DNA from: Paracyclopina nana
Lineage: Eukaryota; Arthropoda; Copepoda; Cyclopoida; Cyclopettidae
Length of the DNA stretch: 64,000 nt
Direction of reading: 5' to 3'
Assembly: GCA_019096065.1 (NCBI GenBank)
Contig: JAGUCH010000006.1
Coordinates: forward strand, 6,468,001-6,532,000
The first letter of the stretch is position 1. The number at the start of each line of letters is the position of its first letter. Of this stretch, positions 34,429 through 44,273 are shown one piece after another. Under the pieces are notes generated by a model. That model searched no databases. It saw only the letters and a program-made list of their open reading frames with translations, and was not told where the DNA came from. Made by a program: the position numbers and the translations under genes.

Positions 34429-34723
34429 TGTTGTATCACATTGAAGCATACTTCCCTATATTGACTCTCACGTGTATTTTAGCTATAGTAGATACTCCCT
34501 CTTGTTACCCCAGCGCGCGCTGCATTCATTCTTTCTGTCTCGCTTACAGCTTACACGTAAAATACACTCAGTACACATCTCGTATCACGAGGATACGTTC
34601 GCCTCGATCTGGTAAATCTCGGCGTAGTAGTGCTCACGGTTTCCTGGTACAAGACCAGGGATCCAACCGACGTAGCTCGAGTAGTAGTGCCTTAAGTGTC
34701 ACCCACGAGGTCGGGATCCACCA
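34429..34723 (+). repeat. 5' LTR
   Basis: It begins TGTTGTATCA and ends GGATCCACCA, with TG..CA borders, and matches the 3' LTR almost perfectly. Confidence 0.95.
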
Positions 34724-34741
34724 TGGCGTCGATTCTCAGTC
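34724..34741 (+). promoter_or_regulatory. Primer-binding site
   Basis: TGGCGTCGATTCTCAGTC directly follows the LTR, where the tRNA primer anneals. The tRNA is not identified. Confidence 0.6.
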
Positions 34742-34939
34742 TCTTTGCATAAGAGGCCCTTTCCTGTGAAGAGGGAAGGTTTGAGAAGCAGCCGAAGAAG
34801 GTTGTGAGTGGAATTTTCCACCACCCTTGGCAGCATCACGACAAAAGTGTGAGCAGCTGGAGAAGGTTTCGTGAGTGGAACAGTGAAAGTTCCGCCACCC
34901 TTGGCAGCATCACAACAAAAAAGTGTCAACAAAGTGTCC

Positions 34940-37457
34940 ATGAGCCAGGACTCAATTAAAAGTGCTGGCGAAGAAGAGTGGCACACTGCAGATCAGAACG
35001 TATTTGCAGCACTTCAAAGGCAAGTGAAAGCCTTAGAAGAAGCCAAAGAAGAAGCGGAGGGCCCCGAAGATACGCTTTTGGCAGCCACAAATAGTGACGA
35101 GGACACATTTGACACAAGCACGGTCAGAGCAAAGTTAGCGATGACCGAGAAGGAGATTCCAACAGACTTGCAATTGGCAATCGGAAAGCTTTCTGAAGCC
35201 AGAGGTGCAAGAGCACTCGAGGACCTCACCAAACAAATACATAGTCTCAATGGACACAAGAGTTGGTTGTCCAGGCACATGAATGCCGGAGAGAAGCTAT
35301 GCGAGGCCCTGGAAAGGCAGAAGGATATTTCAGTTTCAGAGGCAAAAGAGCTCCAGAAGCTGAAACAAAAGTTGGTCGACCAGGAGAACAGCATCATGCA
35401 GATTTTAAATAACCTGCCGGACGAGACCCGAGTCACTCAAGCTGACAAGGTCAAGGAGATGTTCGAGAGAAAGGATGCCCTGGACTTGAAAGCACTGGCA
35501 ATTACAGGCCGGTACGAAAAGGCCAACCCAACTGCCATATTGGCATCAAGCGCCCCGGCATTAGAGGACAGAAAAATTGTCAAGCCGGATGCAAATTTGA
35601 AGCCGAAAACGCTGAAGACTGGTGCAACAGCTATTGAGCTGCAGGTCTTCTTGAGGACTCGGAAGACTTATGTGCAAGAGTCGGAGATCCAAAAGAAGTC
35701 CCTTGATGCCCAGCACACTTACAGTCTGGTATTGTTTGATGCCAATCTATCAGCCAAGATTTCAGCAAAGTTGAGTGCGGAATCGCCCCTATTCATACAA
35801 GATGAAAATGCGGGCACTCCTTGGATCCTTTCAATGGAGAGGATCGTAGTAAACGAGTTCCAGCTGGCGTTTCCATTGTCTAAGAGAAGACTGGAGTGCT
35901 TTTGTCACAAAAGTACAAACCCAAGCGAGCTGCATGGAACGAGTTGGGCTGCATTTGAGCTGAAATGCAAAGCAGCCGAGTTCGAGAGCATGGACATAGA
36001 GACGGTAAACGGAGGACACATTTGACACAAGCACGGTCAGAGCAAAGTTAGCGATGACCGAGAAGGAGATTCCAACAGACTTGCAATTGGCAATCGGAAA
36101 GCTTTCTGAAGCCAGAGGTGCAAGAGCACTCGAGGACCTCACCAAACAAATACATAGTCTCAATGGACACAAGAGTTGGTTGTCCAGGCACATGAATGCC
36201 GGAGAGAAGCTATGCGAGGCCCTGGAAAGGCAGAAGGATATTTCAGTTTCAGAGGCAAAAGAGCTCCAGAAGCTGAAACAAAAGTTGGTCGACCAGGAGA
36301 ACAGCATCATGCAGATTTTAAATAACCTGCCGGACGAGACCCGAGTCACTCAAGCTGACAAGGTCAAGGAGATGTTCGAGAGAAAGGATGCCCTGGACTT
36401 GAAAGCACTGGCAATTACAGGCCGGTACGAAAAGGCCAACCCAACTGCCATATTGGCATCAAGCGCCCCGGCATTAGAGGACAGAAAAATTGTCAAGCCG
36501 GATGCAAATTTGAAGCCGAAAACGCTGAAGACTGGTGCAACAGCTATTGAGCTGCAGGTCTTCTTGAGGACTCGGAAGACTTATGTGCAAGAGTCGGAGA
36601 TCCAAAAGAAGTCCCTTGATGCCCAGCACACTTACAGTCTGGTATTGTTTGATGCCAATCTATCAGCCAAGATTTCAGCAAAGTTGAGTGCGGAATCGCC
36701 CCTATTCATACAAGATGAAAATGCGGGCACTCCTTGGATCCTTTCAATGGAGAGGATCGTAGTAAACGAGTTCCAGCTGGCGTTTCCATTGTCTAAGAGA
36801 AGACTGGAGTGCTTTCGTCACAAAAGTACAAACCCAAGCGAGCTGCATGGAACGAGTTGGGCTGCATTTGAGCTGAAATGCAAAGCAGCCGAGTTCGAGA
36901 GCATGGACATAGAGACGGTAATGAAGTACCTCTATATGAGCTCTCTAGCTAATAAAGCCTTACGGAAAGAGCTTATCAAGGCCGACAACTTAGCGGGCGG
37001 CAAAGCAACGATGGAAGAGCTCAAATCGGCTGGCAATATGTATGATGTTAATACAGCCACCGAAGAGGGTTACGAGAACCCTACCGTGAAGAAGGCTGGG
37101 CCTACTGCTTATCGCAAGAAAAAGGCCATGGGCTTGAATGCTGGGGTTGCGGCCGCAGGTTCAAGCCAGAAGAAGAAGCATGGAGGTTGCTTTGAATGCG
37201 GAAGTAAAGAGCATCTCCGACCAAATTGTCCGAAGGCACCAACCTGTCAATTTTGCAAGAAGAAGGGTCATGGGGCGGACAAATGCTTCAAGAAGAAAGG
37301 CAAGGGCAAGGGTTATCAAGATGGCGAAGACCAAGAGCAGAGAAAAGATGGAGATGCAGCAGAAGATCTCCAAGGCAGTGAGCGGGCTGCGGCCCTCATG
37401 CCTACCCAATGCTACCAGGGTCACGTCATCAAGGCCAACTCCGGGTGCCGGTATTAA
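34940..37457 (+). pseudogene. gag: Gag with a frame-breaking internal 913-bp duplication
   Basis: The start is the ATG at 34,940. The first frame runs to 36,025; the second, open from 36,054, ends at 37,457 inside the foldback insertion. 35,100-36,012 is repeated at 36,013-36,925, and since 913 is not a multiple of three the frame shifts at the junction. The C-terminal part has two CCHC knuckles (CFECGSKEHLRPNC and CQFCKKKGHGADKC) in a Lys-rich context, typical of nucleocapsid. The N-terminal part is a long alpha-helical region without other recognisable motifs. A single-copy Gag would be about 540 residues and would continue in frame into the protease. Confidence 0.85.
35100..36925 (+). repeat. 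Tandem duplication, 2 x 913 bp
   Basis: Both units carry the same sequence over their whole length; the only difference I noticed is T/C at 35,900/36,813. It begins AGGACACATTTGACAC and ends GAGACGGTAA. Confidence 0.95.
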
Positions 37458-38258
37458 GATCAAATTTAGGGGGGATTTTAAAGCCGAATTGATAAGGGAT
37501 TTTAAAGTCGAATCACCTGGATTTTAAGATCGAACTGAAATTGATACTGGGTAATAAGATCGAACGGGAAAACAAAAAATGAACCTCCACCTGGATTTTA
37601 AAGTCGAAACATCTTGATTTTAGTGTCGAAGTTATGAAGTAAAACTTTGGACCCCTCTCATAGCCATATGAAGCAACTTTTATTTACCCATTTTTTTGGC
37701 CATTGTTAGGCCCCCTAATGCCCTGTTCATGTATCAAGAATGCCTTAAGGTATGGAAAAAATTGTCATAAGGAATAGTGAATCTGCTGCTGACTGCTACT
37801 CTACGAGTTCAGCTTTTTTTTAGTATCAGCTGGCGCTTGTCATAAGACAATTTTTCTCCTTTCCTTGAGGTGATTTTCGTGCATTTTCCTAAGGAGTTTG
37901 GGGCGTACATGAACAGGACATATAAGGGTGTCTTTGGAAATGGGATAGTTTTTATGCTACATAATTCATTTTTCACCTCTGAAAATTATACTATTATAAT
38001 TATTGGCTGTGGCAAGCAACTTTTATTTTTACTTAGATGAGGTTTGACTACTTTCTGGTGATTCGATCTTAAAATCCAGGTAATGTTTGGTGTTATAATT
38101 CACAGTTCGATCTTATTACCCTGAGACTTAAAATCCATCGGACTTAATACCCTACTCTTTCGACTTTAATACCCAGTCTCTAAAAAGCTTCGACTTTGTA
38201 ATCCCATGTTGATTTCGATCTTAAAATTTCGATCTTATTACCGTTCCCCCCAACTCCC
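37439..38258. mobile_element. 820-bp foldback insertion between gag and protease
   Basis: It is flanked by AAGGCCAA (37,431-37,438 and 38,259-38,266), an 8-bp duplication. Both ends are built of short units such as GGATTTTAAAGTCGAA and GGGTAATAAGATCGAA, direct on the left and inverted on the right, so the two ends can fold together. The interior holds the 100-bp repeat shared with 24,605-24,735. With the insertion and one target copy set aside, the gag frame runs into the protease frame. Confidence 0.8.
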
Positions 38259-41200
38259 AAGGCCAAACTATTATTTTGCCCTGAGATAGGGTCTGCTTTC
38301 TCTACGTATTGCCTGCCAGATACTGGAGCAACCATTACTGTGGTTGATGAGAAAGTGGCAGCAGACATGGGGATGCCAATATATCCCAATCCGGAGACCG
38401 TCAGGAGCGTTGATGGCACCGAAGTGAAGACGAGCAGAACATGTGAGATTGCAATATCACGTGGCATGAAAGTGGTTGTAGTAACCAATGCAGTGGTCGC
38501 TTCACTTGGTGATGATGAAGAGGTGATTGTCGACTGGCAGACACTGGAGATATTAGGCGTGGTTGGCCTAAACATTAACTCCACGGCAATCGCAGCAACC
38601 ACAATGGATATGACTCTGGAGAGCTTGAAGCTCAAGTATGCAGAGGTCTTTGCAGACAAGCTTGACAAAACCAGGTTTATGAAGGGTGAACCCATGAAGA
38701 TCCACCTAGTGGATGGGGACATAAAACCTATGAGGATCTCTTCAACCAATGCCATACCGGTGCATCTCAAAGCAGCGGCGGATAAGTGCATTAAGGATTT
38801 GGAGGATGCCGACATTGTCAAGAAGCTGAAGCCAGGGGAGATGACAGATTGGACCTCTAGAGGTTTCTTTGTCATCAAGTCTGATGGGAAATCAGTCCGG
38901 TTTGTTACGGACTTTGTTCAGCTGAACAAGTACGTGAAGAGACCAACCCACCCCTTTACGTCTGCATTCCATTTGTTGAAGAGCATCCCTGCAAAGGCTC
39001 AGTGGTTTGTGGTCGGAGACTGTGCGCAGGGATACCACCAGATCAAGTTGGAAGAAAAGTCATCCTACTTGACTACATTTTTGCTACCACAGGGAAGATT
39101 CCGTTATGTGAGAGCTCCCATAGGGCTCACACCTTCCAGTGATGAGTGGTGCTGCAGGAGTGACATGATCATGACTGGCCTGAATGGAAAGGGAGTCAAA
39201 TTGGTCAATGATGTCCTCATTTGGGGGGGGAAACAGAGCAGGAAGCCCTGCACAATCTGGATGTCCTCCTCAGCAACTGCAAAACCTATGGTGTCAGCTT
39301 ATGACCCAAAAAGCTGCACATGGGTGAACGTGTCAAGTTTGCTGGATTCATGGTCAGCAAGAATGGTGTAGAACCACATGATGACAACTTGAAAGCAATC
39401 AGTGAGTACCCAAGGCCAGCCAACTAGTCGGATGTGCGAAGCTTTTTGGGATTGGCTTAAACTTTAGGAAGTTTCTTGCCTGATTTGGCCCACATGTCAG
39501 CTTCATTGAGGGAGCTAACCAAGGCCAAAGTTCAGTTTCAGTGGTTACCAAGACACGAAGAAGACTTCAACCAGCTGAAGAAGATCCTGACCGGACCTTT
39601 GTTGGTGAAGCATTTCGATGTCAACAAGACCACAGTGTTGACAACGGATGCCAGCAGGTTATATGGCATCGGCTACATTCTAACTCAGTATGACCCAAAA
39701 GACCTGGACAGGAGCTATCTGATTACCTGTGGGTCCAAGGTCAACTCCGCTGCTGAGAAGAATTATGCAACTATTGAGCTGGAGTTGCTGGGAATAGTCT
39801 ATGGATGTGAGAAGAGCTCACATTTTCTGCATGGCTGCCCAAAATTTTTGGTGAAGACTGACCATAAACCTTTACTTGGTATTATGAAAAAGGACATGGC
39901 AGAGATCACAAACTCCAGGCTCCTGAGGCTTAGGGAGAGGCTACTACCGTTCAACTTCGATTTGGTCTACCTTGAGGGGAAGTTAAACTTCATTGCAGAT
40001 GCCTTGTCAAGACATCCCATTAACTTCTCAGATGACCACCCAGACGCTGAAGAAACAGAAACTTTGAAGAACTCAGCACAAGAAGATCCGGCATTCCAAG
40101 AAATCCATGATGCAGCAAAAGCTGACAAGGAGTATCAGGATCTGATTGAGGCCATCCAGGAAGACCTTCATCATCATAAGAAGAAGGGTATGGCCATTCA
40201 TGCATTAAAGCTGGTGCCCCAAAACCTTTGGGGGCAGCTTTCGGTCCAAGATGGAATGGTTGTCATTGATGGGAAACGTGTCTTTGTACCAAAGGAAGCA
40301 CGTCCATTCATCTTGAGGACTCTTCATATTGCGCATCCTGGGCAAACAAAGAGCCTGGCTACGGCTAGACAATTCTACTATTGGAGTGGTATGACCAAGG
40401 ATATCAGACAATCAGTAGAAGAGTGCGAAATGTGCCAAAAGTACATGGCCTCTTTACCGCATGATGAAGAAGGCAAAGACATGGTACCAACGGCCCCAAT
40501 GCAGAGTATTGCAATGGATTTGGGCCATCATGAAGGGGCAGACTATTTGATAGTTGTGGACACCTTCAGTGGTTGGCCTTGGATTTTCAAGATGGTAAAC
40601 CACACTAGCGAGGAAATCATCGAGAAGTTGGCGATCATTTTTGCCACATTTGGGTACCCGACCGTGATGAGATCCGACAACGCTGGATGCTTCATCTCTC
40701 ATGAAATAATTGAGTTTTGTAAAGAGCATGGCATTATCGCCACCACCAGCAGCCCCTATCACCACGAGTCCAATGGGACCGAGGAAGCTAGTGTGAAAAA
40801 CATGCAAAGGCTGGTTATGAAAACCAAGACCCTAAGGGAGATGAATGCCGCTGTGCTGGAATTTCGAAATCTGGCACGAGCAGACGGCAAATCCCCCGCG
40901 AAGATGTTTTTGGGCCGTCATTTAAGGACGAAATTACCAATCTTGCATGAGATGACAAAGCTTGAGATGCCAGAACCCAGAGCTGAAAAGAAGCAATTGC
41001 CTAAGGAGATCATTCCAGATTTCAAGGTGGGGGAAAAAGTGCGCATGCAAAATGCGGTCACTAAGCTATGGGAGGATGTTGTAGTAATCCTCGAAGTTCG
41101 GCATTCCAGTAGAAGCTATGTCATCAAAAATGATGATGGCGTGATAATTGTGAGGAATAAGCGCTTCTTACGCAAGCATAATGCGCAGGTGGCTGACCTC

Positions 41201-41896
41201 GATGCAAATGCATCTTTATGGCTAGAAATTGAAGCACCTCACTCAACGCCCAGCATCAAAAAAAATTGTCCCCCTGTAAATTGCACGGTTATTATGGGTT
41301 CAGGTCAAAGTACAACCAACAGCGCTGACAAAGCAAAGACTCAGGTTGTCGATGAGACCAGCCACACTGGTATTAGACTTGCGGATATTGACATTATGGT
41401 CCCGCAAGGCTCCAGTGAAGAGGACAAGTCAGCTGCCGAGACAACTGGCAGAGATGTCACGCATTGGATCTTCTATGGAGTGGCCTTTTGCGCTCTTATG
41501 GCTTTGCTATGGATTGGGCTTCGGCTCAGGAAATGGCGGAAGAAGGCCAGCGCGAGGAAAAGGGCCAGAGACTCGCTGTTGATCATGCACTCTCAAGCGG
41601 CCGCAAATGTGCAGCCACAGGTCTACCCCCAACAAGCCCCTGCCCCATATGGCTGTCCAGGCTATGCGTCACCCTATGTCACGCCCTTCGCCTCGACAAT
41701 GTCTATCGCCCCGACCCCTCATCCGATGGTTTACCAACCGTTCCCAGGAGTTGTACAGAGCTTGCCAAACATGGCTTATGGAGCCTCCCCGCTGGGAAGT
41801 TCACCAACGGTTTCGCATCCTGACTCACCCCCCTTGCCGGAGGAGGAGCAGAGACGGCGAAATCGTCTCTTTGCCATCTCTTACAACAATATCTAA
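38259..41896 (+). pseudogene. pol: Pol (protease, RT, RNase H, integrase) plus C-terminal membrane ORF, frame-broken
   Basis: The protease motif LPDTGATITVV lies at about 38,310. RT motifs follow: VVGDCAQGYHQIKL with the first Asp. The expected YxDD box reads LVNDVLIWG, so the first of the paired Asp residues is Asn and the enzyme should be dead. A frameshift lies at the G run near 39,220, and in-frame stops near 39,425-39,465 break the frame before 39,476, where it reopens. RNase H (VLTTDAS, ELELLGIVYG, TDHKPL), integrase HHCC (HPGQTKS…CEMCQ) and D,D,E (IAMDLGHHEG, MRSDNAGCF, HHESNGTEE) are intact. The frame then runs past integrase into a 200-residue region with a membrane span. Confidence 0.87.
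41294..41896 (+). CDS. Post-integrase ORF with myristoylation signal, membrane span and Pro-rich tail
   Basis: It is in frame with integrase, but an internal ATG opens MGSGQSTTNS, a good N-myristoylation signal, about 600 codons into the pol frame. A hydrophobic span follows (HWIFYGVAFCALMALLWIGL), then a strongly basic stretch (RLRKWRKKASARKR) and a Pro/Tyr/Ser-rich tail of about 100 residues. It could be made as a separate protein from a spliced RNA or be a pol C-terminal extension. It resembles no Env I know: no signal peptide, no cysteines of a folded ectodomain, no cleavage site. The membrane-plus-basic design would suit an assembly or anchoring factor (inference). Confidence 0.55.
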   Translation: MGSGQSTTNSADKAKTQVVDETSHTGIRLADIDIMVPQGSSEEDKSAAETTGRDVTHWIFYGVAFCALMALLWIGLRLRKWRKKASARKRARDSLLIMHSQAAANVQPQVYPQQAPAPYGCPGYASPYVTPFASTMSIAPTPHPMVYQPFPGVVQSLPNMAYGASPLGSSPTVSHPDSPPLPEEEQRRRNRLFAISYNNI

Positions 41897-41920
41897 AGTG
41901 TTTTTCTCTATGTTGCAGGC

Positions 41921-42669
41921 ATGTCGAAAGGCCAAGCTAACCGTCCCCCCGTAGATTGGGATCATCCGGATTGGGACTCGCACATGTCGACGAGGGCCTA
42001 ATCGCACCAGCGCCACTCGATGTAGCCACTCTTGATGAGTTGGACGATGTAGCCAAGCTCAAAGCTGAATTGGCGAAGGCCAAAGATGAAATCTACAATG
42101 CCCAGTACAGGATCACCGAACTGGAGCATAATCTGGCCGAGGCCAACGGGGAGGTCAGGGACCTCATTTGGACCAAGGATGTGCTGCGTGCGGATTTGAA
42201 GCACCAGTACAATGGCTACAGGCGGATGCTGGACAAGATCTTTGACAATATCCACAAGGCCATGAACTCGCATAGCAAGAAATGGAAGCGGACTCGGATC
42301 GTCCCCATGACACCTCTGAGGGTGGTGGTTGACGCCGAAGGGGTCCGCAGAATCTCCAGACCGTGTTATGAGAATGCGGAATCTGCTAAGCATGATGGGT
42401 ACGCGGCCAGGGCTGGCAAGGCATACACCCGTCAAGGCATAATGCTGGAGGCCGAGCTTATTGGATTTGGCCAACTGGGCAAGGCATCCCACTTGGATGA
42501 TGGCTCTGATGTTGAAGCCCCTGTCACGAAGTCCGAGGTTGCCAAGATCATGGACTTGAAGCGTGACGAGTTGGCCAGAGTAGTCAAAGATGATCGCCAG
42601 AAGTACGGCATGTTTGTAGCTGCAATGGTAGCTATTGGTGTTGGAATGTTCATATGGTGCTCAAAATGA
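41921..42669 (+). CDS. Coiled-coil, tail-anchored membrane protein (ORF after integrase)
   Basis: A splice-acceptor-like TTGCAG lies directly before the ATG at 41,921. That start is out of frame with the main open frame, which begins before 41,956, so there is either a one-base shift or a start further on. The protein has an acidic N-terminus, a heptad-rich coiled coil (about residues 30-85), a basic middle and a C-terminal span (YGMFVAAMVAIGVGMFIW) ending in CSK. A single C-terminal anchor with a cytosolic coiled coil is the likely topology. The function is unknown; it is presumably expressed from a spliced retroelement RNA. Confidence 0.55.
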
Positions 42670-42936
42670 TGACCAATGGAGGGGAGGTTGCTTTGACGAC
42701 ATCGCCTTGAAGAGCAACATAGAGAAATGAAGACACTGGATCGGATGATGGAACTGAATTTTGATACGCTATGCATTTTTCCTATTTTTCTATTTTCATT
42801 AGGTTTTTTATGCTCTTATCGAAATTCTCGCTTGCTAGGTATGTCATAAATCCTAGGCCCCAAAATTAGTGTAGTTTGAGGTCAATTGATAGGCTAATAT
42901 GTTAGTGATTACAGCTACCCAGGGGTATCCGTACCC

Positions 42937-42948
42937 ACTTGGGGGAGG
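42937..42948 (+). promoter_or_regulatory. Polypurine tract
   Basis: The purine-rich run TTGGGGGAGG directly precedes the 3' LTR. Confidence 0.8.
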
Positions 42949-43243
42949 TGTTGTATCACGTTGAAGCATACTTCCCTATATTGACTCTCACGTGTATTAT
43001 AGCTATAGTAGATACTCCCTCTTGTTACCCCAGCGCGCGCTGCATTCATTCTTTCTGTCTCGCTTACAGCTTACACGTAAAATACACTCAGTACACATCT
43101 CGTATCACGAGGATACGTTCGCCTCGATCTGGTAAATCTCGGCATAGTAGTGCTCACGGTTTCCTGGTACAAGACCAGGGATCCAACCGACGTAGCTCGA
43201 GTAGTAGTGCCTTAAGTGTCACCCACGAGGTCGGGATCCACCA
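42949..43243 (+). repeat. 3' LTR
   Basis: It matches 34,429-34,723 with about three substitutions (for example CACG for CACA near the start and GGCATAG for GGCGTAG). Confidence 0.95.
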
Positions 43244-43925
43244 CAGACTGTCTGATTGAGCCAAAGGCAATGGAGGCAAGGGCTTCCTAGATAGAGTCTC
43301 GTATAGCTCCGGATACGACAGGGGCAGAGCCAGAGGCTCCATTTCAACGGTGTCCGCTTGACTGGCCTTTCGGTCAATGCATGCCTGGCACAAACAGCAA
43401 GCCGTGCACACCTTGTACAGCTTGTACAAGAGCAAGCTGGCTGCGATCAGAAGTGCCTGCAAAAAGCCTTCATTTTAATGGCTAGCTGCGACCGATCAAT
43501 GGATGCTTGCTTATGTGGAGAGAAAGTACACTTACGGTGATCACCACGATGACAGCCACTAACTCAACCCAGTCTTGGGGGGAGTAGAGGCCAAAGTCGA
43601 AAAAGCCGCGTTGAGGTTGCCCAAATTCGGGTGGGCCCTCAGTCGCATGCAAAACCGTAGTGGTGTCCACAGGAACCACAGCATGCGTGGAAGATTCCTC
43701 TGGCAACTGGCCTGTAGTCACAGTGGATGTGAATACTGTACTTGTTGTGGTGGAAGTACGGACCCATGATTCTGGCAAAGTCCACCTGGTAGTGGCAGTC
43801 AGAAGTCTTTGGGTGGTCTGAGTAGAGGATGGTGTAGTAGTGGCCAATGAGGCAATGCCTGTAGTTGTCATCATTGGAGCTGAAGTTGTACTAACTGTAC
43901 TAGTGGGAAGTCTTAAGAATCCCAT

Positions 43926-44273
43926 GATCAAAGACAACTTTTCAACAAAAAGTTGGGCTATTAAATGTGACGGGAGCAAGGAAGCTTCACAGACTGAGGT
44001 GAAAGCCGATCGGGGCATTGCCTTTTAATCTGGAGAGCAATGCTTGTGTCATTGGACCAGAGCATGAGCCTTGGAATGTGTTGATTCAGCGTTCTGAAGA
44101 CAAGAGAGACCAACGCTGACAAGAATGAAAAAGCGACAGCACAGGTGCTCGTCATAATAATATGAGGGTAGTGCTGGAGAAATTCAGGTATTAATAACGC
44201 CGGAAGGCGCTAATTGCTACCCTCTTAGAACATATAAAAGAAGTGGTGAAGACGAGTTAGTTATCAGTCCATG
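43926..44273. promoter_or_regulatory. Divergent promoter of genes 2 and 3, left arm
   Basis: A TATAAAAG box at about 44,233-44,240 precedes gene 2 by about 35 bp, and ATTAAAAGG (minus strand, 44,021-44,029) precedes gene 3 by about 95 bp. Both sit at the same distances as their right-arm equivalents. Confidence 0.65.

Larger units (their letters stand above)
34429..43243 (+). mobile_element. Ty3/gypsy retroelement, 8.8 kb, with extra 3' membrane ORFs
   Basis: LTRs of 295 bp (34,429-34,723 and 42,949-43,243) differ at about three positions. The target duplication is CAGAC (34,424-34,428; 43,244-43,248). Order: LTR, primer site, gag, protease, RT, RNase H, integrase, a myristoylation-signal/membrane ORF, a coiled-coil tail-anchored ORF, polypurine tract, LTR. 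Defects are a 913-bp tandem duplication in gag, an 820-bp foldback insertion before protease, and a frameshift plus stops in RT. The near-identical LTRs show it arrived recently compared with the arm duplication. Confidence 0.93.
34067..43925 (-). pseudogene. Gene 3, left copy: mucin-like type I membrane protein, interrupted by a retroelement
   Basis: Exon 1 is 43925-43536; exon 2 is split into 43456-43249 and 34428-34313; exon 3 is 34216-34067. The 8.8 kb retroelement with its CAGAC duplication lies inside exon 2. Setting it aside leaves all frames open, so the insertion is the only break. Exon 1 is an N-terminal Thr/Ser-rich mucin-like ectodomain and an incomplete membrane span. Exon 2 completes the span and starts the cytoplasmic part with a Cys cluster (CCLCQAC), followed by Pro/Leu-rich motifs. 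Exon 3 is Arg-rich. The right-arm copy has the same three exons. Confidence 0.8.

Noticed and set aside
35014-36349. Minus-strand frames opposite gag
   Set aside because: The same frame appears twice only because the underlying 913-bp sequence is duplicated.
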